From Synaphobranchus kaupii (Eukaryota > Chordata > Actinopteri > Anguilliformes > Synaphobranchidae): a stretch of DNA of 64,000 nucleotides. A program made the translations under genes and the position numbers. Below the pieces are notes generated by a model. That model ran no database searches and was not told the origin of the DNA. It saw only the letters and a program-made list of their open reading frames with translations. Within the stretch, counting starts at the first letter, position 1, and each line of letters opens with the position of its first letter. This document shows, one piece after another, positions 28,115 through 41,400 of the stretch. The stretch spans positions 110,392,028 to 110,456,027 of the forward strand of contig CM056380.1 in NCBI GenBank assembly GCA_029718625.1, read 5' to 3'.

Positions 28115-31100
28115 TAATAAATAAGAGTCATAATAATGATGATCATAATCATAATAACTTATTATTATATTATTATCTCAGCCTGGTCTGAGTTTTGTCT
28201 TTCTCCCTCTCTCTCACTCTTTCTCTCTTTCTCCATCTATCTATCTCCCTCTCTCCCTCTCTCTCCCTCTCTCTCCCTCTCTCTCCCTCTCTCTCCCTCT
28301 CTCTCTCTCCCTCTCTCCCTCTCTCTCTCTGTCCCTCACTCTCCTTCTCTCTCCGTGGTAACGGACTCGTCCTGCGCAGCGCTCCTGTGTCCTCCCTGCT
28401 CCTGGTACGAAGCCACTCTTAACGCGGCCCAGCTGCTTGAGAGATTGGGGGCGGGGCCTAGCCGGAGTGGGCCGCAGGGATCACATTAAGGCACCTATAA
28501 AACCGCAGCGCGGGGTCGGGGCTGCTGAGGCTCTTTCTCTTTGAGACCCATCCAGCGCCCACCCCCCCCCCGCCCCCCACTCCAACGGCCCCCCACAACC
28601 TCCAGAGTAAGATATTGAGATCAAATGGACAGGGTAGCCAATAAATCCTGCCTGGAATGATGTATAAAGGCCTCCACACCGAAAATCAAAAGCTTGAGAA
28701 TGGCACTTTAACCCCCCCCCCCCCCCCAACCCCCCCCCCTCCCTCCGCACACACTAAGCTCTAAAGGAACCCGCTTTGTTTTACAACCAATGGAATGAGA
28801 CCGTGTAGTTTTAACTGCAGAAAGGCATCGCTTTTAACAAATGTCGGGCACCGGGAGAGCGGCATTTATACGAGTCCTGGCCACACCGATCCGGTTTAAT
28901 AATTCCTCAGAACCGTGAACAAAACAAAAAGGGAACCCCGCCCTCGCATTAAAAATGCACCGTCGCACCTGGATAACGGCATGCGGTTTCAGGAGTGCAT
29001 TACTACCGCTTGCGTCAAGCATCAAACCGCGCTGTTCCCCCGGAGCAAAGCTGCTTACTTGCATGAATAGCTTCAGTACAGATCCAGCTGTGTAAGTGGA
29101 TACTAGCCTACTGTAGGCAAAGGAGAAGAGTGTGAGCAGGGATATTAACGTCTGATAAACGCCTGAATGTAACGTAATGTTTTAATAATAATAATAATAA
29201 TAGCTTTATTTACGTAGCACCTTTCATACATTAAAATGCAGCTCAAAGTGCTATCACTTATGGGGGACCATTTGCAGGCCATGCGTCCCTCGGAAAACGC
29301 ACTTGCGGGCAACTTTGTTAGATTGGAATGTTTTCAGTAATTAGAGTACCGGCGATTATTACCATGACAACCACCCAGCCTTTCTTTCTTCCCACCTCTT
29401 TCCCCTGTATTTCCGCCGTTCGACTCTGCACTCCGACTCTCTTGATGTGATTCCCCCCCCCCCCCCCCCCCCCCCCATCCATTGCGCGTTCCCTACTAAG
29501 TAATTTCTGATGGGTAAAGTTTCACGGAAGTTGTCTCCAGAATATTTACAGTAAGGAAAGCCTGATAAGTGTGTAAAGTAAGCTACGCTTTTCAAATCAA
29601 AGCGGCGGAAAACGATAAGGCCCATTCAGTACTTAAGATACGCTCCTATCTGACCTGGAACTCTTTCTGAAATGTAGGGGTTTGTAGGAGGAGAGGGGGG
29701 TTACGAGCTACTATCTTTGACAGCGAATGCGATTTTGGATCATTTGGCACAGGTGCTTTCGGTTAAGGATTCAGATTACCACGAACATTAACTGAGCGCC
29801 CAGGTGGGTGGGCTTTTGGCTGGGGGGGGTTTTCCTTCCCGTGATACCCGGGCTGCTTTGGCCTTTAAACGTTGTGGGCTGTGATGGATTTGTAGCACTG
29901 CAGAGGAGGAGGCTGTTCATAGATCCAAGGGACGCTAATGCTGATGAGCCCCCAGGGGCCGCTCGGAGCTGGAACAGTTGTCATATTCTTTGTGATGTAT
30001 GACACAGGGAGTATCTACCAGAGATATAAGATATCCCTTTATATGGGTTTTCTGTCCCCAGTGTAATAAATTGAAGGATTTCTTATGGGGTGGGTGTGTG
30101 AGCATGACTGTGTGTGTGTGTGTGTGTGTGAGAGAAAGATAGACAGAGAGAGATAGAGAGAGATTTATGTGTGAATAATATGTATGAGGAGCTAAGACAT
30201 TGTAGCTCCTCGCTCTAAGAATGGAGCTGTAATGGCTTGATGGTGCCATTGTTACAGTGCTCTTAGTTCTGTATTTGAAAGGCTCCTCTGAAGTGAACCA
30301 TTTTAGCGGATGGAGGAATGGTATGTGCTTCAGAGCACATGTAGACCCCCTCCACTTCACCCCCATCATGCCGTCCGCCAGCTAAACTGCCCTGCCATTG
30401 TTTGAGTGCCACGGCTGGCTGAAACCCTTGGGCATTGTGGCAAATTGTATTTCACCCGTGTGGCTTGCTTAATTATATATAATAAAAATGATTATTATTA
30501 TCATTATAAATCTGCAGGTTTATACTCACGGTCCTGGTTGGCTGTGGTTTCTGATGGTTTTTTGGCATGTTACAGCACCTAAGTGCTTAATTTGATGCAA
30601 TGAATGGTTATAGAGTCCACACGAAAACCTGCTGATACTGTGGCCCTCCAGATCTGGAGGTAAAACATGTAGACACTTGGATCCTCCAGGACTGGTGTGA
30701 AACCTGCAAGCACTGCGGCCCTCCAGGACTGGAGTTAAACCCACAGACACTGCGGCCCTCCAGGACTGGAGTAAAACCTGCAGACTCAGCGCCCCCTCCA
30801 GGACTGGAGTTAAACCCACAGACACTGCGGCCCTCCAGGACTGGAGTAAAACCTGCAGACTCAGCGCCCCCTCCAGGACTGGAGTTAAACCCACAGACAC
30901 TGCGGCCCTCCAGGACTGGAGTTAAACCAGCAGACACTGCGGCCCTCCAGGACTGGTGTCAACCCTGCAGACACTGCGGTTCTTGGGGACTGGAGTTTGA
31001 GAACCTTGGTACACAGCTCCAAACACACGCGTTTCACAGAGAATTAGCTCGAGCTCACTTCAATGGGACTGCGCTGTTTGACTCATCCATTTGCGGGAGA

Positions 31101-32898
31101 TACGATCGGCCATTTCCCGTCCTCCACACCCATCGCTAACTAGATAAGACCTTTCCCCCACTTTTCATCAGCAGCCCTCAGCCTTGATCCAGGGTCCAAA
31201 AATGCCAAGTGAGGGAAGAAAGCACGGCGCAGAAAAGATTTGCTAAGACCGGTTCACGAGGATTGATGGTTCGACTGCAGGGGAGGGGAGGGCGTTTTAG
31301 AGGTCCTTGCCATCCACCTCTTTATCTTTATTTTTCTGGAATGTTTAGCCTTTCTCGTGCTTTGTAGATTCTTTTATCCTCAGTGATTAGCGGCATTTTC
31401 TCCGTCCCACGTGTGCCAAGTTCACAAACCGTTCTGTGATTCTGTTTCTAAGCCAATTGTGATGAAGTCATACTCCAACAACACCGGCAGTCTCTGGGGT
31501 TTTTATGGCCATCCCTGCAACATTGATTGACTTTGGTAAAATATTCTTGGGTGTAAGTGGGATTAAGGAGTTATCCGTCTAACGTTTAGAAAGAAAAACC
31601 TGTTTAAATATAATTGGTCAAAGCCAGGGTTATTTCAAAATCATTCCCAAAGTTGACCAACTAATCCCACTTTGTGTAGCACACCACATGTTTATGGATA
31701 AATGCAATAAAATACATTTAAGGAAATAAGAATATAAGAAATCATAGCATCCCATAAATCTATCTTTCACCACTCAGTGGCAATGAAATATCAATCACAT
31801 GCAAAATTAAACAGTCCGTAAATCGAGAAGAGTTGAACATAATGCTAAAAATGTTGACTTGCTGCATAGTTCACTAACCAGAGCACTAACCAGATTGTTC
31901 AGTTATATGAAACAGGAATATTGTTCTGAATATTGGTATAAATAGATTTTTTTTTTTTTTTTAAACTGTGAGTAATATGGAGGAATTCCAGTGGTGTTGA
32001 AAAGGTGGAAGTGTATAAAATACAGATTTGACCCTGGTCCGGGACTCTTCTTAATGTCACACAGATGTAGACGAGTGTGCCACAGGTAGACACACCTGCA
32101 GCTCAGACCAGATTTGCTACAACAACAGAGGATCCTACAACTGCCAGTGCCTGCCTGGATACCAGAAAAACGGGGACCAGTGTGTGGGTAAGTATTTCCC
32201 ATCATGCACCGGGCCGTCCAGAGGGGGCAGGTGCTCAAGGGGAGAAAAGGCCGCAGCAACCTAGAAAAATAGTTTTTTTACGACACCCATTTATTGCACA
32301 GAATATAGTATTTTACCCAAATTAATGGATGAAAATGAATGATAGCAATAATAATACAAGTATAATTTTTTTTTGTTGATTTTTAAAAAATCAAATCAAA
32401 GGGGCACATCAGGCACCAGGGGCAAAAGGGGCAGGTGCTCGGGCACTTGGGGCCCCCCACCCCACACTGCTGCACGTGCCCACTGTAGGGGGCTGCTAGG
32501 TGGCTCATCCTAGTAAGACCTTGTTCTAGTGCATAGATGGACCCCACAGTCTAGTATTGAATCCAGTCCGTGGCAGGGCTGACTGTGGCTGGTGGCCCTG
32601 CAGGGCGACACACATTTGGCTCTGGTGTCGGCTCGCGGGAGGGTTCCAGTCGGCTGGGATTAAAGCGTCTCGTTGCTCATTAGCGGACCCCTGCTGTGTC
32701 CCCGTTTGTTGAGCTGCGCATGAAGAAGTGTGTTCCTCTGACTCGTGTCTGTGTCGGCGCTCAACCTGTGAACGGCTGTGTGATGAGAAGCAGCGGCTGA
32801 GGTCATGTGCTTCAGAGGCGTGTCCTTTTGATTGCGTTTCTGTGATTGTATGCATACCAGTGTATATATGTGTCTCTGTTTATCTCTCTGTGTGTACA

Positions 32899-32931
<33 letters not shown>

Positions 32932-34332
32932 CTGTGTATGCCTGTATGTGTTTATATCTGTGTTCCTGTGTGTACGTGCCGGTTTGTGCGTATTGCGTGT
33001 GAATGTGTGTGTGTGTGTATATATGTGTTCATGTGTACATGTTCCTGTACATGCCTGTTTGTGTGTGTATGTGTGCATGGCTGTATGTGTGTGTGTGTGT
33101 GTGTGTTCCTGTGTTTATATTCCTGTCTGAGTACATGCATGTGTGTGCGTGGGTTTGTGTGCATGTATGATATCACGTGTATGCATTACTGCACACGTGT
33201 GTTGTGTGTATGTGGTCATGCCTGTACATGTATGTCTATATGCATGTCTCTTTATCTTTCTCTGTGTGCATGCTCCATATATGTGCATAACGTGTTCTTC
33301 TGTTTATCCTCTTGTGGATGTGCATACATGCATGTCTTTGTGTGGGCGGACTCTCTGTGTATGTGTTCACGTGCATGTATGCCTTTGTGTGTTTCCTCCT
33401 GCAAATCCACAGATCGAGACGAGTGCGTCCAGGCCAATTACTGCATGCACAGATGCATCAACACTCTGGGGTCCTACTACTGCGAGTGCAACACGGGCCA
33501 CAAGCTCGCCAACAACAATCACTCCTGTATTGGTAAGACTAACTGGCCTGCGGCAACAGCAGCCTCCTCTGGCCGATGGAGCTCTATCTCTGTGTAGTCT
33601 AGCCGTTGGGGTTGTGGAGAGGAATGAAGCCAGACGTGTGTCAGTATCAAGTCGGTGGAAAAGGGTCCCCTTTGGGATTTTCTCCTTGAAAATCAAAAGC
33701 AATCCTCATCAAGAAACTACAAGTTTCTGTCAGGTGCAGGTGCATTATACACTAACTCTTTCTGATCAGGCTTTTAGTACAATGTGTGGAAGAGCTAAGG
33801 ACAGGCCTAGGGCCATTTATCAAAGAACATCACTGTATGTAGCCTGTGATAGGCCTTGTTATTATCGTGAGGAGTTTGTATAGGTTCCTGTGTATGGCTT
33901 TCTGGACTTTGAGCCACCCTGGTTTTTGAGCTACCCAGCAATTATAATTGTTCTTGAGTGGAATGTCATTTCACAGAAAGGTATGATGGATGTTATTGAA
34001 GACAGTGTGACAGCGAGTGAAACGTTTAGTCCATAGTGTTATCGCTCAGCTTACCGCACCGCGTCCCAGTGAGGAGGAGGAAGGGTTATAGGAACTACAT
34101 TTGTTTGATTTTCAGAAGCCTGAACTCTGACACCGCTAATCTTGACACCAAAAGCATGCGCGCATATTTCGTTCTGAAACCGAAATCAAACTTCTGGCGG
34201 GCGCCTGTGTTCTGTGTTCTGCTATCGCCGTTTCGAATTGAAAAATGCAACATTGTGAACTCGCCTGGCCAGACTCGCTAATCAAACCGAAAAAGCAAAG
34301 CAGCAAATGGCACTTCAAAGATGGAATGAGAT

Positions 34333-34382
<50 letters not shown>

Positions 34383-37300
34383 GAGGACACAGGGATTACG
34401 GCAGCCTCCTAATCCTCCGTAAAAGGCCCCTCTTTGCCACATGTCCTCTTAGTGCAGAAACGCCGTCCACAGTGTGTGAAACGGTCCTCACAAAATGACT
34501 AGCTTAAGAGGCACGAGACATGGAAGAACAGACAGGATAATTCACAAGTATGGAACACCTGACTCTTATTTTTTTTACTCACCACACCCCCCATTCCCAC
34601 CCCTATCACCTCTTTCAGAGAATATCCTTTTTATCATAAAAACAGCCTCTGGTGATCCTGCACCCAAACCCCCGCCCCCCCCCACAATAATAATTATTTA
34701 TTTTATTTTTTTTACATTTGGCCAAAAATGATAACCGTTTATATCCTTAGTTTTTTTGCCATAAAAATTTTAACACCTTATTTCACAAGCCTTTATAATC
34801 CTGTTGGAACATGATGTGAATTACAAATTCACATTACAAGTGTTATGAAATTAAAAGTTAGAAAGTTACGGGAGTGCTCAGAGAGAAGGTGATCTTTTCG
34901 AGGCCAACGGGTAACATATTTGACGTGTTCAACCAGTGAGTTAACAATGCTGGATTCCCTAAAGAAATAAAAAAACATTTTCAGTTTTACTGTTCACCTG
35001 CATAAAGAAAAAACTGGTGAAATGTAAAGGTACATGAAGAGTAGAGATATCATTGTGTTTCTAATCCACATTAGAGAGAGCGGTATTGCAGTCAGGCCAC
35101 CTCTCAGATTAGCACGTTTATGCACAGTCATACACCTAAAGAAAAAAAACTTCAATTTTTCGCCAATATTTGGAACAAATTCTTCTTTAATATGATTGTA
35201 TGTTTCGGTCAGTGAGTGTTTTTACTTATAATTTTATCAGCATTTAAAGCCTTAAAGACTTACATTATTTCAAATTATTATTATTTCTATTTTTTATTTT
35301 CACTTGGTTTTCGCTGAATCATCGTATGAACTTCGTTAAGCAGGAATATGACACTTCATATACAGAAACCGTGTTCTTTTTAGGATTTCTCAATCGATTG
35401 AATTTCAACTAGTTTCCTGAATTGACTGAATTGAAATGGAATTTTACCCAACTGCGCCCCCTACTGGCAGTAAGACCACTTATATCAGTTCCATGTTGAA
35501 GGGGATGTATGGATCAAGAGGCCAAAACTGCAGCTTCAAAACGCTTTTCACAAGCGCATGGGCGGAAAGTCGACGGGTGACGTCACAGTCATTTTGTCCA
35601 TATTTTTCTACGGTCGGACTGGTACAGACCAACTTCAGCGGCATTTGTATTGCAGATGTGAACGAGTGCGAGGGTGCCAACCCGTGCCAGCACCAGTGCT
35701 ATAACGTCATGGGCTCCTTCGTCTGCCAGTGTGACCAGGGCTACGAGTTGGCGTCGGACTCCAGGTCCTGCCAGGGTGAGCACATCTCCCCATTTCCCCC
35801 CAGAAATGATCTGGTTCCAAACGACTCTGAACGAATGATTTCACAATTTTAGAACCTTTTAGTACCACAGTTCCAAAGCTGTGGGGGGGGGGGTGTTGGT
35901 GATGAGGTTGGTCACAGACAAAAAAAAAAAAAAAACTGCCATTTTATTTGAAGCTATTTACACTTCATATACAAACAGCTCAGGTTGTCCATTAAAAGCT
36001 GCTGTTTTTCAGATATATCAGGAATATAATGGTCAGGAATTTCACTGGTGTTGAAAGGGGTTCATATTAATAGTGCTTAAAATAATAATTTGACCCAGTT
36101 TCTGGGTCACTTGGCAACCCTGGGCCTTTGTGGTTACGCGATCATGTCCGTGTTTGGTCTGCCTGCAGATATCGACGAGTGCAGCTACTCCAGCTACATG
36201 TGCCAGTATCAGTGTGTGAACAATGGCGGCGGATACTCATGCACCTGCCCAGACGGATACCAGCTCCAAGGGTCACGGTTATGTCAAGGTACGGGCCTCC
36301 TCACACTGAAATACCCCCCCCCCCCACACCCCACCAGCCCCCCTCCCCATCCACCTGGAGCAGCCTTCCAAACGAGCGGAAAAGGGCTTAATGCGTTTCC
36401 CTTCGCTTGTGTACTTAGGTGAGAGATATATTGTGGAATATGGGCACGCTGTATTGAGACTGTCATGGAAAGAATTCCTGGGAAAAAAAGCAAAGCAAAA
36501 CAAACAAAGGAAAGCAAACAAGGCAAACTTCCACCTCTGCACGTAAACGGCATTTCGGTTACATTTGCAAGTGAATGTTTCGTTTTTTCCCCCCCTCCTT
36601 CTTCTTCTTCTTGTGGTCGACTCTGACCTTTCAAAGTCAGGCGCTGTTATTTTTATTTCTTTTTTCGGAGGGGTGGTGGCGGCACTCGGGCCGTCCCGAA
36701 AAAGCTTCCGCTCCCCTTCTCTCATAAGCTTCTGTGATGTTTTGTCAGGAGGAGACCGAGGTCGCAGGGGGTTTGGGGTGTAACTCTGCGCTCACTGTGC
36801 CCGTGTGGTTTGGGGGAGGTAACGGGCAGCTGTGCTGGTAGTTTGTACAACGCTGTGGACGATGCTCTTCCACGCTTGGCGGGCAGGGTGGTTGGGCAAG
36901 CCTGCCGTTTCCCGTGGAGCCCTGTGGTGTTGAGCATCTGTGGCTCACCATAGCGTGCGCCTGGGAGTCACCACAGCGTGCGTCTAAAGTCCCCACAGTG
37001 TGTGCCAAGAGTCCCCACAGCATGTGTATAAAGTCCCCACAGCGTGTGTCAGGGGTCTCCACAGTGTGTGCCTGGAGTCCTCCACAGCGTGTGCCAAGAG
37101 TCCCCACAGCATGTGTCTAATGTCCCCACAGCGTGTGTCAGGAGTCTCCACAGTGTGTGCCTGGAGTCCCCACAGCGTGTGTATAAAGTCCCCACAGTGT
37201 GTGTCAGGGGTCTCCACAGTGTGTGCCTGGAGTCCCCACAGTGTGTGTCAGGAGTCTCCACAGTGTGTGCCTGGAGTCCCCACAGCGTGTGTATAAAGTC

Positions 37301-38261
37301 CCCACAGTGTGTGCCAGGAGTCTCCACAGTGTTTTCCTGGGGTCCCCACAGTATGTGTCTAAAGTCTCCACAGTGTGTCTGAAGTCCCCACAGTGTATGT
37401 CTGGGGTCTCCACAATGTTTGTCTTTAATTCGGCTGTGGATCTCAGATGCTGGAGGACTCAAATTGCAAGCTTTGCACACTTTTTTACTGGAAGTATTGA
37501 AGTATAAATTTACATTGACATTAAATTCACTTTGTCATTCGTCCTGTGTCAACTTCCAGTAAACACAGGAAAAAAAAGGCATTGTTGGGATTTTGTATGC
37601 CAGAATAGGCACCATGAATTAGTTGTAGGCTGATTGTTGTGATTACCTCAAGGGAGTTCGAGATTGATTGCCCTCACCTGACAAACCAAAGCTTTGTCAC
37701 GTGGCGTGACGTTGCCGTCAACTGGATTGGCGTGTAGTTGCGCTTTTTTTAAAAGCTCTGTCAGCCTTGCCTTGTCCTCACTAATTGCTGTGACGTTCGT
37801 TATGCTGCGGCCATCTGTTGAACTGATGAAGACTAACGAGCTGAGACTGTGACCCTTAGTGATCCTCTCAAGACGGCCGACGAGGTTGGAGGTGCCCGTA
37901 AACGAACACAAAACCACGCTGTATTTTTGGCCGTGTGTCGTCTGTGTCATCCAACAGCTCCTGACAGGGCCAAGATTCCATGTCCTCAAAGTTGCTTTGT
38001 AGCGACCTCAGTCATAACCTTAAAATCAGCGACCAATGTAAACCCAGGAAGCTAGGTGAGGTGGGTTAACTGTAATCAACTGCTTTTTTTGATTAATTAA
38101 GTGCTGAGTGAAGATGGAAAAACCGGCAGGTCCTGCAGGTCTCCAGGCCCAAGACTGAGGGCCCCTTGGGTAGAATATGCATCGCTAACCTGTGGGGAAA
38201 CACGTCACTACCAGAAACAGAGAGAAAGCTATTAAACACACACGCACACACACGCACACAC

Positions 38262-38301
<40 letters not shown>

Positions 38302-38316
38302 ACACACTCATGCACG

Positions 38317-38353
<37 letters not shown>

Positions 38354-38431
38354 ACTCGCACACACACTCATGCACGCACACACACAGACACACACACACA
38401 CACACTCATGCACGTATGCACACACACACAA

Positions 38432-38466
<35 letters not shown>

Positions 38467-41400
38467 ATAGACATAAAGAAGAAAATAAGAAGAGGCCTAG
38501 CTGAAAGTAATCATGGCGTGCTCTTCACTTTGTGCAGTCCAGTAATTACATAGAGAATCGCATGAAAACACAGTTAATCTGCAGATGTTTCTATTGGTAA
38601 AAGAAAACGATAAAAATAGATAAAAGAAGAAAAAAATGAATAAGCAGGCAGCAAAATGAATGGTAAATAAGAACCATCTGGCCAGTCGGCCATAACTTTA
38701 TCATTCAAGGAGATCCTGTCATTTTCTCAAAAACGGTGTTCAATTTTGGCAAGTCTACCCAGACTCTCTAAAAATATATGTTGGCTGGTGGTAATTTTTA
38801 GGTTTCTGAGACCTGGCGCTGTTCTCACTCTGCTATGTCGTTATGCCCCGCACAGTCAGACACAGAGAAGGTCAGGATGTGCCGACCCGTGACCTTCGAT
38901 CCCGTGATGCCTTTTAAGCTCACAGGTCGATTCCTGTGTCTCGCTTGTAAAAGAGGTTTTAACCCTTTCAGGTGTAAGATCATAAAATATGCGATTAACT
39001 GAACGTTCTAATGCTGATGTAAAAATCACTGCTGGTACTTGAAAGGAACACTGACTTAGAACACTGAACACTTGAAAGCAACGGAGTTCTAGAACACTGA
39101 CTTAGAATCCATTCCCGCATCTCACTTGTAAAAGGGATTTTAATCTCGATGTGACTTCCTAGTAAAGTAAAGATGTGCTGAATTTTCCTGTCGTCGGACA
39201 GACATAAACGAGTGTGACAGGGGGCCACACCTGCCGGGAGGACGAGAGGTGCCAGAACTACCACGGCGGGTTCCGCTGCTATCCCAGAAACCCCTGCCAG
39301 GAGCCCTACGTGAGGACCGCCGAAAAGTAAGCCCCTCCCATAAAAAAAAACACTGTGCCCAGTCCAGGAAGAAACTCACACCGACATAGAGTACTCAGGT
39401 GAGTACGTCAGACGTGGGCGGAGTTTGGTTTCGGAAGTAAATTCCCTATTACAGGTAGAACAGGCTTCGGAGACTATCGACTATTTCTTGAAATCTGATT
39501 TATAGAAAAGGCCGAAACGTTCCTGGATTACCCTGTGTGGTATAAGGATATAGACCATACATTGCATGTTCCAATTTTTATTCTTTAAAGTAATGGATTA
39601 ATGATTGTACTTCTGTTTGTAGTCCACATCCATTATATCCATTACTGCAACGCACGGGTGGTTCTCAACCAATCAGATATCATCTCGTCTGGACATTTTT
39701 GACAGTGCTGTCACTGAAGATGAGCTAACGTTAGCTTGCTAAGTTGAGAAGCCCGCCCAACAAGGTCAGGAACTACGCTACTGTTAACCACATAAAGCAA
39801 TTATAGCTTTTAGTCCTTCAAGCTAGCTAGCTAACGTTAGAAAATAGTGTTTAAAAACGGAGCTGTGTGCTACTGCTAGCTAACGTTATATGACAACGTC
39901 TGGAGACAACGCTATGCGTCCGGAGGGAATTATGGGACGTCGAGTTTTTAAACAGTGCCAGCGCTGGTATATTCACAAAAAAAAATACTAAAACGTAAAA
40001 TGTACTCGAAGCTGGTCCAGAAGAAAACGACATATTTTGCGAATGGGCATTATATTGAACAATCCAGGAAATTGACGGTAAGACATAATCACTAGAAAAA
40101 GTTTAAAAGTAAGTTTTAGTTAATGTCTATGGTCTAAATTAATGGGAAAGTTACTTCCGAAACCAGTGTGACGTAGTCACTTGAGTACTCTATATATAAA
40201 TAAAATGTCTACATTTCTGATTGGCTGTCCTTCGAATTCCCCACCCACCTCATTTACTTCTTCACTGAAGCACTGAAACGGGCTTGGTGTTTTTGTGCGT
40301 CCAGCCGTTGCATCTGTCCGTCGGTGACGAGCGTGTGCCAAGGCCTGCCCACGACCATCGTGTACAAGTACATGAGCATCCTGTCGGACCACTCAGTGCC
40401 CGCTGACATCTTCCAGATCCAGGCCACCAACATTTACCACAACACGCACAACGCCTTCCTGATAAAGGCCGGGAACGAGGACGGGGAATTCTTCCTGAGG
40501 GTGAGCCCTGAGCACCTGCAGCCCAGACCTGCGTCAAATATATATGTAAAAAGCTTTGAAATTCAAAGACTAAATAGATGCTGACAATGCTCTTGCAGAT
40601 CCTTGAGGATTTTCAGCGAAACATGTTGCTAGCATTACTAAAACATACAATCATAGGAAAGAATTGTGTTCTGAATGTTGGTAATTGGTACGGTATGCAG
40701 GGATCTTTAGGGGTGTCCAAAGGTCTAGTTTATTTCAAATAAAGTACTTGATCCAGGTGTGCTGCCGCCCTGTGCTTCTAATCATGTTTTTTTTTTTACA
40801 CTTGATTAGTCTGGCCTGTTCTTGGTGAGTTGAAATACATTATAACACATGTACTGTGTTGTATACCCCTGAATATCCCAGATATTCCATAGGAGGCTGA
40901 CAGTGGGACGGGCTGTAGAGACTGATATTATCGTTAGCTTAATGCTACAGGTGGGATAGCCTGTAGAGACTGGTTTTATCGTTAGCTTAATGCTACAGGT
41001 NNNNNNNNNNNNNNNNNNNNNNNNNNNNNNNNNNNNNNNNNNNNNNNNNNNNNNNNNNNNNNNNNNNNNNNNNNNNNNNNNNNNNNNNNNNNNNNNNNNN
41101 NNNNNNNNNNNNNNNNNNNNNNNNNNNNNNNNNNNNNNNNNNNNNNNNNNNNNNNNNNNNNNNNNNNNNNNNNNNNNNNNNNNNNNNNNNNNNNNNNNNN
41201 NNNNNNNNNNNNNNNNNNNNNNNNNNNNNNNNNNNNNNNNNNNNNNNNNNNNNNNNNNNNNNNNNNNNNNNNNNNNNNNNNNNNNNNNNNNNNNNNNNNN
41301 NNNNNNNNNNNNNNNNNNNNNNNNNNNNNNNNNNNNNNNNNNNNNNNNNNNNNNNNNNNNNNNNNNNNNNNNNNNNNNNNNNNNNNNNNNNNNNNNNNNN

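Noticed and set aside
32728..33597. 289-codon Cys-rich reading frame
   Set aside because: Only 33413-33532 is coding (efemp1 exon 5); the rest is TG-repeat translation running into the exon.
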